From contig JAUXJL010000176.1 of the NCBI GenBank assembly GCA_030624805.1, positions 1 through 5,185 on the forward strand: DNA of 5,185 bases. Reading direction: 5' to 3'. The DNA comes from Acidimicrobiia bacterium (GTDB taxonomy: Bacteria > Actinomycetota > Acidimicrobiia > Spongiisociales > SHLN01). Positions 1 through 5,185 of this stretch are shown in pieces (the first letter of the stretch is position 1; every line of letters begins with the position of its first letter). The translations under genes and the position numbers were made by a program. Below the pieces are notes generated by a model. The model was not told the origin of the DNA. It did no database searches and saw nothing but the letters and a program-made list of their open reading frames with translations.

Positions 1-585
1 GTATTCCCGTACATGCTCTTGCCCCTCCATATCTTCGAAGATCGTTTCCGCCACCTCATGTCCGACCTCCAAGAGATGGCAGAGCCTGAGTTCGGGGTTG
101 TCCTCATCGAACGTGGATGGGAGGTCGGTGGAGGCGAACTGCGTTCTGACCTCGGAACCGTCGTGCAGGTACTCGACGCCGAGGAAATTGAAGGCGGACG
201 ATGGGTCGCAGTTACCGCCGGGACTCGTCGCATTCGGGTGACTACTTGGCTCGCCGACGCTCCCTACCCGGTGGCTCGGGTCGAGGACGTGAAGGACCTC
301 GAGGCGAGTGGCGAGTGTGAGACGCTACGGGCGGAGGCTTTCCAGGCAGTGCGCAAGGTGGCTGCCCTGCAAGCCGAGTTGGGTGAGCTGGGCGCCCCAC
401 TCGACTTCGAGCTGGCCGAAGACCCTGCCATCGCCTCCTATCAGGCATGTGCACTCTCCCCGATCGGGCCGCTCGATGCGCAACGGCTGCTTGTTATGGA
501 CGACCCCACCGATCGACTGTGGGAACTCACCGGGCTTCTTCGCGAACAAATCGGCTCACTCGAGCTCCAGCTCGCCGCCGGTTAA
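1..585 (+). CDS. LON substrate-binding-domain protein (LON_substr_bdg / LonN family), 5'-truncated by the window
   Basis: This is a stand-alone relative of the N-terminal domain of Lon protease; it shows no AAA+ ATPase or Ser-Lys protease domain. The frame is already open at base 1, reading V-F-P-Y before the Met codon at 13. That matches the family's N-terminal 'LFPxMLLPLHIFE' block, so the ATG at 13 is internal and roughly 10-15 residues are missing upstream. Counting from that Met, MLLPLHIFEDRFR (1-13) is the signature. It is followed by FGVVLIERGWEVGGG (28-42), DLGTVVQVLD (47-56) and VTAGTRRIRV (68-77), the usual beta-rich core, then an alpha-helical C-terminal part from about 100 to 190. 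The stop is TAA at 583-585. Such short proteins (about 200 residues) are common in actinobacteria. They are presumed to bind peptides or unfolded protein in the cytoplasm, but their function is not established. A 105-nt gap separates it from the sigma-factor gene. The family call is secure; the role is not. Confidence 0.88.
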   Translation, partial: VFPYMLLPLHIFEDRFRHLMSDLQEMAEPEFGVVLIERGWEVGGGELRSDLGTVVQVLDAEEIEGGRWVAVTAGTRRIRVTTWLADAPYPVARVEDVKDLEASGECETLRAEAFQAVRKVAALQAELGELGAPLDFELAEDPAIASYQACALSPIGPLDAQRLLVMDDPTDRLWELTGLLREQIGSLELQLAAG

Positions 586-690
586 TCGAAACGGCCCACC
601 TTTCCTGCCCGGCTGATCAAACGCCCTCACGCTCGTGGCGACTTAGATGGTGTCACCCACATCGGCCCCCGGCGGCGTCTTAGGCGCGAG

Positions 691-1146
691 ATGACCGATA
701 ACGAAGACACCTATCGCAAACACAGCGACGAGCTGGTTCGGTTCGCCACCGGTCTGGTCGGGCCCTTTGACGCCCAGGATGTAGTGACAGACGCTTGTCT
801 CCGAGCGTTCGGATCAGGCGGCTGGAACGACGTGACCAACCGGCGGGCCTACCTGTACCGGTCGGTCCTCAACCAGGCCCGATCACACCATCGGAGCACA
901 ATAAGACGACGGATCAGGGAGCGCGCCAGCGCCGTGCCGTCCTCGGTCAACCCGTCCCCGATCGACATCGACGTGCTGCGAGCCGTTGACAAGCTCAGCA
1001 TCCAACAACGGGCTTCGGTCTTTCTCACCTATTGGGAGGACCTGAGCACGACCCAAGTGGCCGCCAGGCTGGGTATCTCCGAAGGGTCTGTAAAACGCCA
1101 TCTCGCCCGGGCCCGGGCCCGACTCAAGGAGCTGCTTCATGACTGA
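691..1146 (+). CDS. ECF-type RNA polymerase sigma factor (sigma-70 family, SigE-like)
   Basis: This 151-residue protein has the two-domain layout of an extracytoplasmic-function sigma factor, which directs RNA polymerase to a small set of promoters. Region 2 spans about residues 7-75. It includes the DAQDVVTDACLRAF helix (27-40), the counterpart of the 'DAEDLVQEtflRa' core-binding segment, and the RRAYLYRSVLNQARSHHR stretch (51-68), which should contact the -10 element. A short linker rich in Ser and Pro (about 80-92) follows. Region 4 spans about 95-148, with the helix-turn-helix LSTTQVAARLGISEGSVKRHLARARARL (118-145 overall) for -35 recognition. ATG 691 is the only ATG, GTG or TTG in frame after the TAA of the preceding gene at 583-585, so the start is well fixed. 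No good Shine-Dalgarno precedes it. The gene overlaps the following membrane-protein gene by 8 nt, typical of a sigma factor and its cognate regulator. I cannot identify its target promoters, and I see no clear autoregulatory ECF promoter upstream. Confidence 0.9.
   Translation: MTDNEDTYRKHSDELVRFATGLVGPFDAQDVVTDACLRAFGSGGWNDVTNRRAYLYRSVLNQARSHHRSTIRRRIRERASAVPSSVNPSPIDIDVLRAVDKLSIQQRASVFLTYWEDLSTTQVAARLGISEGSVKRHLARARARLKELLHD
1126..1131 (+). promoter_or_regulatory. Ribosome binding site for the membrane protein, inside the sigma-factor gene
   Basis: AAGGAG lies 7 nt upstream of ATG 1139, near-ideal Shine-Dalgarno placement. It sits in the last codons of the sigma gene and decides the start of the downstream gene, which begins before the sigma stop codon (TGA 1144-1146). 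It is the only strong Shine-Dalgarno I find in front of a gene in this window. The arrangement supports translational coupling, so that the sigma factor and its partner are made together. Confidence 0.75.
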
Positions 1147-2287
1147 CCAGATGGACCGCCGCCTCGAAGAGCTCGTACACAAGCTGGCCGCCTCCGCCCC
1201 TGAGTCTCCGCCATTTCCGCGGGTAGCAAGCTCCCCTCTCGTCCCTGCCCCGAGGATGCCGGCATGGGCGCTATCTGTGGCCGGAGCCGTCGCAGTGCTG
1301 GTCCTCATCGGCCTCCCATTCTTGATCTTCAGCGGCGGGACCTCGACGGATCCGGCCACGACGCTCCCACCCCCTGCCCCGACGACGATCCCAACGACGA
1401 CGACTCCAACTACGACACTGCTTGATGGGACACCCGATATTGTCCCAACCTGCCCGGCAGCTGGATTACTGGCCAGGACGCTGCAACCCGACGGCACAGC
1501 CGGACAGACGATCACTCCCATCCGAATTGAAAACGTCACGGGCAGTCCTTGCACGCTCGACGACCCCACATCGGTTGTCGGAATCGGTACAGGTGGGGAG
1601 GAGATACCTGCTGTGCTCGGCACCCACGTACCCGTCGGGGAGGACTCCGGTTCTCTCTTGCAGGCGGGCGAATTCCGGACGATGCTCGTGGAAGTAGGAA
1701 CGGGGTGCGAGGGCGGACGACTCATCGGGCCCGAGGCCCAAGAACTCCGCATCTCTGTCGGGACCGTTGAGGTCACCGTTATGTTCAGCGGCGACCTGGG
1801 ATGCGACTTCAACTACTCGGGGTTCGCCAGATGGTTCCCCGAGGTCGAGCCGGTGTCAGACGCCGAGCGGGCGCTGGTTGATGGTCTCGTCGCCTGGGCT
1901 CCTGCTCCCACAGAGACACCCATCCCCCCGTTCGCCGATCCCGTCGTGCTCACTCTCGGGCCAGAACTCGCTCGGTCCCAGACGGCCGGCAGCTTGTCCG
2001 ACGGCGCCTCCTGGGTCTTCGATGAGCAGGATGGCTTCCGGGCATACACCGGCCCCTTCTCGGCGCTCGACTTGCTCGACGACGGTCGACCCTTCGCGGT
2101 GACGGCCGGACCACACAATCACTGCGCCGGGCTCCCCATGCCGATCAACGAGGCCTTCACGGGTTTGCGTCACCTCAGCATCCAGCCGACCGACGCCACC
2201 AGTTGCATCGAATGGTGGACCGTCGACCTCTTCCTCACCGACGAAGGAGAGATCGCCGGAGTAACTCTCGACCTGTGGGAGCCATAG
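1139..2287 (+). CDS. Single-pass membrane protein with DUF4232-like extracytoplasmic domain, putative sigma-factor partner
   Basis: This 382-residue protein has four visible parts. Residues 1-40 are a short cytoplasmic tail with a charged helix (MDRRLEELVHKLAAS, 5-19). Residues 41-65 are one hydrophobic membrane segment. Residues 66-98 are a Thr/Pro-rich linker. The remainder is extracytoplasmic. Residues about 105-232 resemble DUF4232: a starting Cys (C105), a PIRIENVTGSPCTL block (127-140), then C190 and C222, which could form disulfides. Residues about 240-382 form a second domain with C329 and C356, a GPHNHCAGLP motif (324-333) and a Trp-rich end (EWWTVDLF, 358-365); I cannot name it. It is translationally coupled to the sigma gene, which suggests an anti-sigma or sensor role. 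However, the tail has no HxxxCxxC zinc motif and is very short, so anti-sigma activity is inferred from position only. It could instead be a surface protein that is merely co-expressed. The start is fixed by the AAGGAG site. Confidence 0.82.
   Translation: MTDQMDRRLEELVHKLAASAPESPPFPRVASSPLVPAPRMPAWALSVAGAVAVLVLIGLPFLIFSGGTSTDPATTLPPPAPTTIPTTTTPTTTLLDGTPDIVPTCPAAGLLARTLQPDGTAGQTITPIRIENVTGSPCTLDDPTSVVGIGTGGEEIPAVLGTHVPVGEDSGSLLQAGEFRTMLVEVGTGCEGGRLIGPEAQELRISVGTVEVTVMFSGDLGCDFNYSGFARWFPEVEPVSDAERALVDGLVAWAPAPTETPIPPFADPVVLTLGPELARSQTAGSLSDGASWVFDEQDGFRAYTGPFSALDLLDDGRPFAVTAGPHNHCAGLPMPINEAFTGLRHLSIQPTDATSCIEWWTVDLFLTDEGEIAGVTLDLWEP
1361..1420 (+). repeat. Low-complexity Thr/Pro codon run encoding the linker after the membrane segment
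   Basis: The bases are dominated by ACG, ACC, ACT and CCA/CCC codons, including short runs of the unit CGA (for example ACGACGACGA near 1393). They encode residues about 75-94 of the membrane protein. Such linkers are typical of wall-spanning actinobacterial membrane proteins and hold the outer domains away from the membrane. The imperfect trinucleotide runs may vary in length between strains. This is a coding low-complexity tract, not a mobile or regulatory repeat. Confidence 0.55.
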
Positions 2288-2323
2288 GCGCGGCCTCGAC
2301 TTCTGCGACTCCGGGGCGGGCCG

Positions 2324-2329
2324 TAGCCT
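2324..2329 (+). promoter_or_regulatory. Candidate -10 element of a leaderless promoter for the unknown gene at 2337
   Basis: TAGCCT fits the actinobacterial TANNNT -10 consensus and ends 7 nt before ATG 2337. That is the spacing expected if transcription starts on the A of the start codon. There is no Shine-Dalgarno between it and the ATG, in agreement with a leaderless transcript. The -35 region is poor: TTCTGC at 2301-2306 has 17-bp spacing but shares little beyond TT with TTGACA. A hexamer this degenerate can occur by chance; the support is its spacing and its recurrence in front of fahA. Confidence 0.42.
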
Positions 2330-2336
2330 TCGCGAC

Positions 2337-3260
2337 ATGGAGTCTGAGTCGACGGCCCGTACCGCCTTCCTATACGGTTTGATCGACTATGCAGGCCTCT
2401 TTCCCCCTGAGAGCCGGGACATGGCAGGCGCCGTGGAGGGATACCGAGACGCCAGAGCGCTCCAATCCTGGATGGTTAACCGCTTCATTTGCCCGGATGG
2501 TCGGCTCGAGGAGTTGGCCGGCTACCTCGGCGCCGAACCCGATGCCTGGCCCCTGGCGGTCACCATTTCTCCACCGTTCGGCGAGTGGAGCAAAGGAATT
2601 GCCGACGATGCCCGGTCACTGGCCGTCGAGGTCCTGGCCATGCGCGACGTGGCGCGGTTCGAACTCGCCGAAGTCCGCATCCCCCCGGATCTGGTAGCTG
2701 AGCCGGCCCTATCAGCGATGTTGGCCAGCGTGCGAACGTCGCTCGGAGCTCTCTTCGACTGGGTGCTGTTCGAAATCTCGCTCTCCGACGATTGGGTCGC
2801 GACCCTGCCGATCCAGCTGCAAGCAATCAAAGAGTCGGGTACGGGGGCCAAGATCCGATGCGGCGGACTGGCGGTCGAGGACTTCCCAACCGCCGAACAG
2901 GTCGCCACCTTTGTTTCCATCGCCGTCCGGTTGGGGGTTCCTTTCAAAGCCACCGCCGGCCTCCATCATCCGCTGCACCACTGGGACGCTGATCCTGGTG
3001 TCATGCGGCACGGGTTTCTCAACCTGACCGGCGCCGCCATCTTGGCCAAGTCGCTCGACATCGGCATCGCCGAACTCACCGAGCTCATCTCCGAGGAGAG
3101 CGAGGCCGGGTTCGAACTAACCGACCTCACGTTTCGCTGGCGTCACCGGGTTGTGACGATGGCCGAGATCCAGAACGCACGAACCGAAGTCATGTTGGGG
3201 TACGGCTCGTGCTCGTTTACCGAGCCGGTAGCTGACCTGGTGGAACTGGGGATGCTGTGA
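2337..3260 (+). CDS. Conserved protein of unknown function next to fumarylacetoacetase
   Basis: This is a 307-residue soluble protein with no signal peptide or membrane segment. I do not recognise a named function. The motif set looks like a conserved, widely distributed uncharacterised bacterial family: LIDYAGLFPP (15-24), SWMVNRFICP (44-53), KIRCGG (172-177), FPTAEQVATF (183-192), VPFKATAGLHHP (201-212), MRHGFLNL (223-230) and a C-terminal YGSCSFTEPVADL (289-301). The mix of short hydrophobic strands (WPLAVTIS, DWVLFEIS, AKIRCGG, VPFKATAG) with intervening helices suggests an alpha/beta barrel-like enzyme. The Lys/Cys/His-bearing motifs would be candidates for its active site; fold and site are both inference. 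ATG 2337 is chosen because the conserved N-terminal motif starts at about residue 15 and a leaderless -10 signature sits at the right distance. It begins 49 nt after the membrane-protein gene and ends 88 nt before fahA on the same strand, so a link to aromatic amino-acid breakdown is possible but unproven. Confidence 0.8.
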   Translation: MESESTARTAFLYGLIDYAGLFPPESRDMAGAVEGYRDARALQSWMVNRFICPDGRLEELAGYLGAEPDAWPLAVTISPPFGEWSKGIADDARSLAVEVLAMRDVARFELAEVRIPPDLVAEPALSAMLASVRTSLGALFDWVLFEISLSDDWVATLPIQLQAIKESGTGAKIRCGGLAVEDFPTAEQVATFVSIAVRLGVPFKATAGLHHPLHHWDADPGVMRHGFLNLTGAAILAKSLDIGIAELTELISEESEAGFELTDLTFRWRHRVVTMAEIQNARTEVMLGYGSCSFTEPVADLVELGML

Positions 3261-3335
3261 AGAGCCTGCCACTCAACGGAGGCCCTCACCCAAAAAGCGA
3301 TGCCCCCGCACCGATGGGCCTTGGGCGCTAGGCAG

Positions 3336-3341
3336 TACGCT
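3336..3341 (+). promoter_or_regulatory. Candidate -10 element of a leaderless promoter for fahA
   Basis: TACGCT matches TANNNT and ends 7 nt before ATG 3349, exactly the geometry seen in front of the gene at 2337. No Shine-Dalgarno lies in the intervening CCCACGC or just upstream. No convincing -35 is present at the expected place (about 3313-3319). The 88-nt gap after the previous gene leaves room for a separate promoter, so fahA may be transcribed on its own even if some readthrough occurs. Confidence 0.42.
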
Positions 3342-3348
3342 CCCACGC

Positions 3349-4620
3349 ATGAGCAATGATCCGACGACCGATCCACGGTTGCGGAGCTGGGTGGATATCG
3401 CCGAAGGGTCGGACTTTCCAATTCAGAATTTGCCCTACGGAGTCTTCCGGCGACCCGGGGGCACCCCCCGCATGGGTGTTGCTATCGGTGGTTTCGTATT
3501 CGACCTGGCGGGAGTGGCCGAGGCAGGGCTCCTGGACCACGTCGCAGTGGAGCAAAGCGCCTTCCACTCGTCCTCGCTCAACTCATTCATTGCCTCCGGG
3601 CGATCTGTTTGGAGGCAGTTGCGAGCACGGGTCTCTGAGTTGCTCGAGATCTCTTGCCCCGAGATCAAAGGTGCGCCGGGGCTCGCCGACCGAAGCCTCG
3701 TGCCAATGTCAGAGGTAGAGCTACTAGCCCCAATCGAGCCTGGCGATTACGTGGACTTCTATTCGTCGCTCCAACACGCCACCAACCTCGGAAGGCTTTT
3801 CCGCCCTGACGGCGAGCCGCTCCTGCCTAATTGGCGGCATCTTCCTGTCGGATACCACGGCCGGTCATCATCAGTGGTGGCGAGTGGCACACCAATCAAA
3901 CGTCCCACCGGGCAGCTCAAGGGACCAGATGAGCCACCGAGGTGGGGTCCGACCGAGCGCCTCGACATCGAACTCGAAGTGGGTTTCATAACCGGCCGCG
4001 CTAATTCGCTCGGCGAAAGTGTGCCCATCAACGGAGCGGAAGAGCATATCTTTGGCGTGGTACTGGTCAACGACTGGAGCGCCCGGGACATCCAGGCATG
4101 GGAGTACCAGCCCCTCGGACCGTTCCTCGGCAAATCGTTCGCCACCTCGATCGGTCCGTGGGTCGTGACGCTCGATGCTCTCGAGCCGTTTCGAGTCGCG
4201 GCTCCGGCGCAGGATCCCGTTGTGCTCGAATACTTACGAGAGGAGCAGCGGCGCGGTATCGACATTCACCTCGAGGTAGCGTTGGCCACGCCCGACATGC
4301 CCAAGGCGCATGTCATCAGCCGGGTCAATTTCTCGGAGATGTACTGGACCATGGCCCAGCAGTTAGCTCACGCCACATCGAACGGGACCCCGGTCCGGGC
4401 CGGTGATCTGTACGCGTCTGGCACCGTGTCGGGAGCTGAAGCCGGAACCTTCGGAAGCCTGATCGAACTAACCCGCAATGGTTCAGAGCCGATCACCCTC
4501 GCAAGTGGTGAGCAGCGGCGTTTCCTCGAGGACGGTGACACCGCCATCGTGCGGGGCTTCTGCGGCGGGGGTGACCGCCCGCGCATCGGGTTCGGTGAAG
4601 TTCGAGGGACAGTGGCCTGA
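3349..4620 (+). CDS. fahA: Fumarylacetoacetase (FAH), complete
   Basis: This enzyme hydrolyses 4-fumarylacetoacetate to fumarate and acetoacetate, the last step of tyrosine/homogentisate catabolism, in the cytoplasm. At 423 residues it is the usual length. Residues about 15-120 form the FAH N-terminal domain and about 126-420 the catalytic domain. From my memory of the mouse enzyme, every key residue has a counterpart. The metal ligands are D136, E208, E210 and D242 (mouse D126, E199, E201, D233). The catalytic base is H143 (H133) and its partner is E364 (E364). Substrate or metal-site residues are Y138, R152, Y169, R246, Q249, K262 and T266. Hallmark blocks are DFYSSLQHATNLG (136-148), PVGYHGRSSS (166-175), NDWSARDIQ (241-249) and PLGPFLGKSF (255-264). 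No frameshift or lesion is visible. Homogentisate dioxygenase and maleylacetoacetate isomerase, its usual partners, are not in the window; its same-strand neighbour is an uncharacterised gene. Confidence 0.97.
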   Translation: MSNDPTTDPRLRSWVDIAEGSDFPIQNLPYGVFRRPGGTPRMGVAIGGFVFDLAGVAEAGLLDHVAVEQSAFHSSSLNSFIASGRSVWRQLRARVSELLEISCPEIKGAPGLADRSLVPMSEVELLAPIEPGDYVDFYSSLQHATNLGRLFRPDGEPLLPNWRHLPVGYHGRSSSVVASGTPIKRPTGQLKGPDEPPRWGPTERLDIELEVGFITGRANSLGESVPINGAEEHIFGVVLVNDWSARDIQAWEYQPLGPFLGKSFATSIGPWVVTLDALEPFRVAAPAQDPVVLEYLREEQRRGIDIHLEVALATPDMPKAHVISRVNFSEMYWTMAQQLAHATSNGTPVRAGDLYASGTVSGAEAGTFGSLIELTRNGSEPITLASGEQRRFLEDGDTAIVRGFCGGGDRPRIGFGEVRGTVA

Positions 4621-4678
4621 AGCCGCTTCCCCAGCCAGAACCCAAAGCTGAAGCGGGCAGATGAGGAGCAATTGCCGA

Positions 4679-4695
4679 GCTGAGCGAAGCTCAGC
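4679..4695. terminator. Perfect 7-bp hairpin between convergent fahA and hisC-type genes, possible weak terminator
   Basis: GCTGAGC-GAA-GCTCAGC is a perfect inverted repeat with a 3-nt loop. It lies about 60 nt past the fahA stop and overlaps the stop codon (TCA on the + strand, 4691-4693) and last codon of the convergent gene. It would form in RNA from either strand. Neither side carries a T-tract, so it is not a canonical intrinsic terminator. It may act as a weak bidirectional terminator or 3'-end stabiliser in this 70-nt convergent gap. Confidence 0.35.
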
Positions 4696-5185
4696 CAAGG
4701 ACCTCGTCGAGGGCCAAGAGCATCCGCTGGTTCTCCTCCTCGGTGCCTATCGAGATGCGGATTGCGTCCCCGACATCGCGCACGATTACACCTCGTGCCG
4801 CCAACGCCTCGAAACATTCTGCCGGGGCGATCGGTGGGCGGACATACAGGAAATTCGTCTGGCTATCGACGAACTCGATTCCTCGCTCCCGGAGACCGTC
4901 GGTCACGGCCTGCAATCCGGCGCGGTTGTCCTGCATGCGTTCGGCCACGAGGTCCTGATGCTTGATAGCCTCTGCCGCCGCCACCTGGGCGAGGGTGCTG
5001 ACCGAGAACGGCAGTTGAACGCGCTGCAATTGGCTCAGGGTGGCAGCCGAGCCGGCGAAATACCCGGCCCGCAACCCGGCGAGACCATATGCCTTGCTGA
5101 ACGTGTGGGCTATGACGACGTTGTTGCGTTCGAGGGCCAGGGGTAGTCCCGTGGCGAAGTCCTCAGCCGTGGCGAATTCGTAATA
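4691..5185 (-). CDS. hisC: Histidinol-phosphate aminotransferase-family enzyme (HisC type), C-terminal part only
   Basis: This is a PLP-dependent class I/II aminotransferase. The canonical reaction converts imidazole-acetol phosphate plus glutamate to histidinol phosphate plus 2-oxoglutarate in histidine synthesis. Only the last 164 residues, nearly half of a roughly 350-residue enzyme, are inside; the frame stays open to base 5185, so the N-terminal part lies beyond the right edge. The visible part begins YYEF, the end of the family's DEAYxEF motif. It continues with HTFSKAYGLAGLRAGY (visible residues 27-42), where K31 (codon 5093-5095) is the PLP Schiff-base lysine and R39 the PLP-phosphate arginine. 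Further on are SQTNFLYVRP (108-117) and GDAIRISIGTEEEN (139-152), whose R143 should bind the substrate carboxylate. The stop is TGA (4693-4691). A shorter reading starting at TTG (5074) is an artefact. Close relatives include aromatic amino-acid aminotransferases, which these residues do not exclude; the symbol is the default for the family. Confidence 0.88.
   Translation of the reverse strand, partial: YYEFATAEDFATGLPLALERNNVVIAHTFSKAYGLAGLRAGYFAGSAATLSQLQRVQLPFSVSTLAQVAAAEAIKHQDLVAERMQDNRAGLQAVTDGLRERGIEFVDSQTNFLYVRPPIAPAECFEALAARGVIVRDVGDAIRISIGTEEENQRMLLALDEVLG

Noticed and set aside
586..690. The frame stays open from the TAA of the LON-domain gene into the sigma gene, so stop readthrough would fuse the two proteins
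   Set aside because: Thirty-five sense codons in a row is unremarkable in GC-rich DNA, TAA is not a leaky stop, and nothing suggests recoding.
643..690. Possible sigma-gene promoter or operator: TTAGAT at 643-648, the small palindrome GGTGTCACC at 649-657, or an ECF-like CGTC at 676-679
   Set aside because: Each matches only weakly: no GGAAC-type -35 lies at the right distance from CGTC, TTAGAT is a poor -10, and a 9-base palindrome is too short to call.
1105..1118. Perfect 14-bp palindrome GCCCGGGCCCGGGC
   Set aside because: It lies inside the sigma gene and is explained by alternating Ala/Arg codons in the conserved end of region 4.
883..1812. Long open frame of about 309 codons on the minus strand opposite the sigma and membrane-protein genes
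   Set aside because: It is antisense to two well-supported genes, its translation is low-complexity (Ser/Pro/Val-rich) with no recognisable motif, and long antisense frames are expected at this GC content.
1856..2338. Minus-strand open frame of 160 codons across the end of the membrane-protein gene
   Set aside because: It is a shadow of the real frame, with no start signal and no domain-like pattern.
3281..3325. Possible terminator hairpin between the unknown gene and fahA (GGCCC/GGGCC, CCCAA/TTGGG)
   Set aside because: The stems are only 4-5 bp with long loops, are mutually incompatible, and no T-run follows.
4661..5146. Open frame of 161 codons on the plus strand opposite the aminotransferase gene
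   Set aside because: The minus-strand frame carries unmistakable aminotransferase motifs including the PLP lysine; the plus-strand product shows no family features.
1..5185. Mobile element, phage, CRISPR, toxin-antitoxin or defence island
   Set aside because: There is no transposase, integrase, terminal inverted repeats, spaced direct repeats or small paired gene module; all genes look like core or lineage-typical chromosome with similar composition.

Overview
The window is a high-GC stretch (by eye, low-to-mid 60s percent) of ordinary, densely packed chromosome. It suggests an actinobacterium, plausibly of the Acidimicrobiia or a neighbouring deep-branching class. The reasons are the GC-rich codon use, the sigma factor paired with a membrane protein carrying a Thr/Pro-rich linker and a DUF4232-like domain, and two start codons that look leaderless. 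This placement is inference from style; no rRNA or other taxonomic marker is present.

Layout, left to right. (1) The 3' part of a gene for a LON substrate-binding-domain protein (1-585, +), whose true start lies upstream of the window. (2) A two-gene sigma/membrane unit: a small ECF-type (SigE-like) sigma factor (691-1146, +), overlapped by 8 nt by a single-pass membrane protein (1139-2287, +) with a large extracytoplasmic part. The overlap and a good ribosome binding site show translational coupling. (3) A conserved protein of unknown function (2337-3260, +). (4) A complete fumarylacetoacetase, fahA (3349-4620, +), the last enzyme of tyrosine/homogentisate breakdown. (5) Convergent to it, the C-terminal half of a histidinol-phosphate aminotransferase-family enzyme (4691-5185, -), running off the right edge.

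How they may work together. The sigma factor and the membrane protein form an obvious regulatory pair, although the membrane protein has no recognisable zinc anti-sigma motif. The unknown protein and fumarylacetoacetase are neighbours on the same strand, but each has its own leaderless-looking promoter signature (TANNNT, then 7 nt, then ATG). They may be co-regulated rather than strictly one transcript. The HisC-type enzyme may belong to histidine biosynthesis, or it may be an aromatic aminotransferase feeding the fumarylacetoacetase pathway; the window cannot settle this.

I see no mobile element, CRISPR array, tRNA, rRNA, phage gene or defence system, and no gene-free stretch longer than about 105 bases. 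I do not find strong evidence of a new biological system. The most worthwhile leads are the uncharacterised protein next to fahA, the unconventional sigma-partner membrane protein, and the contrast between leaderless and Shine-Dalgarno starts.
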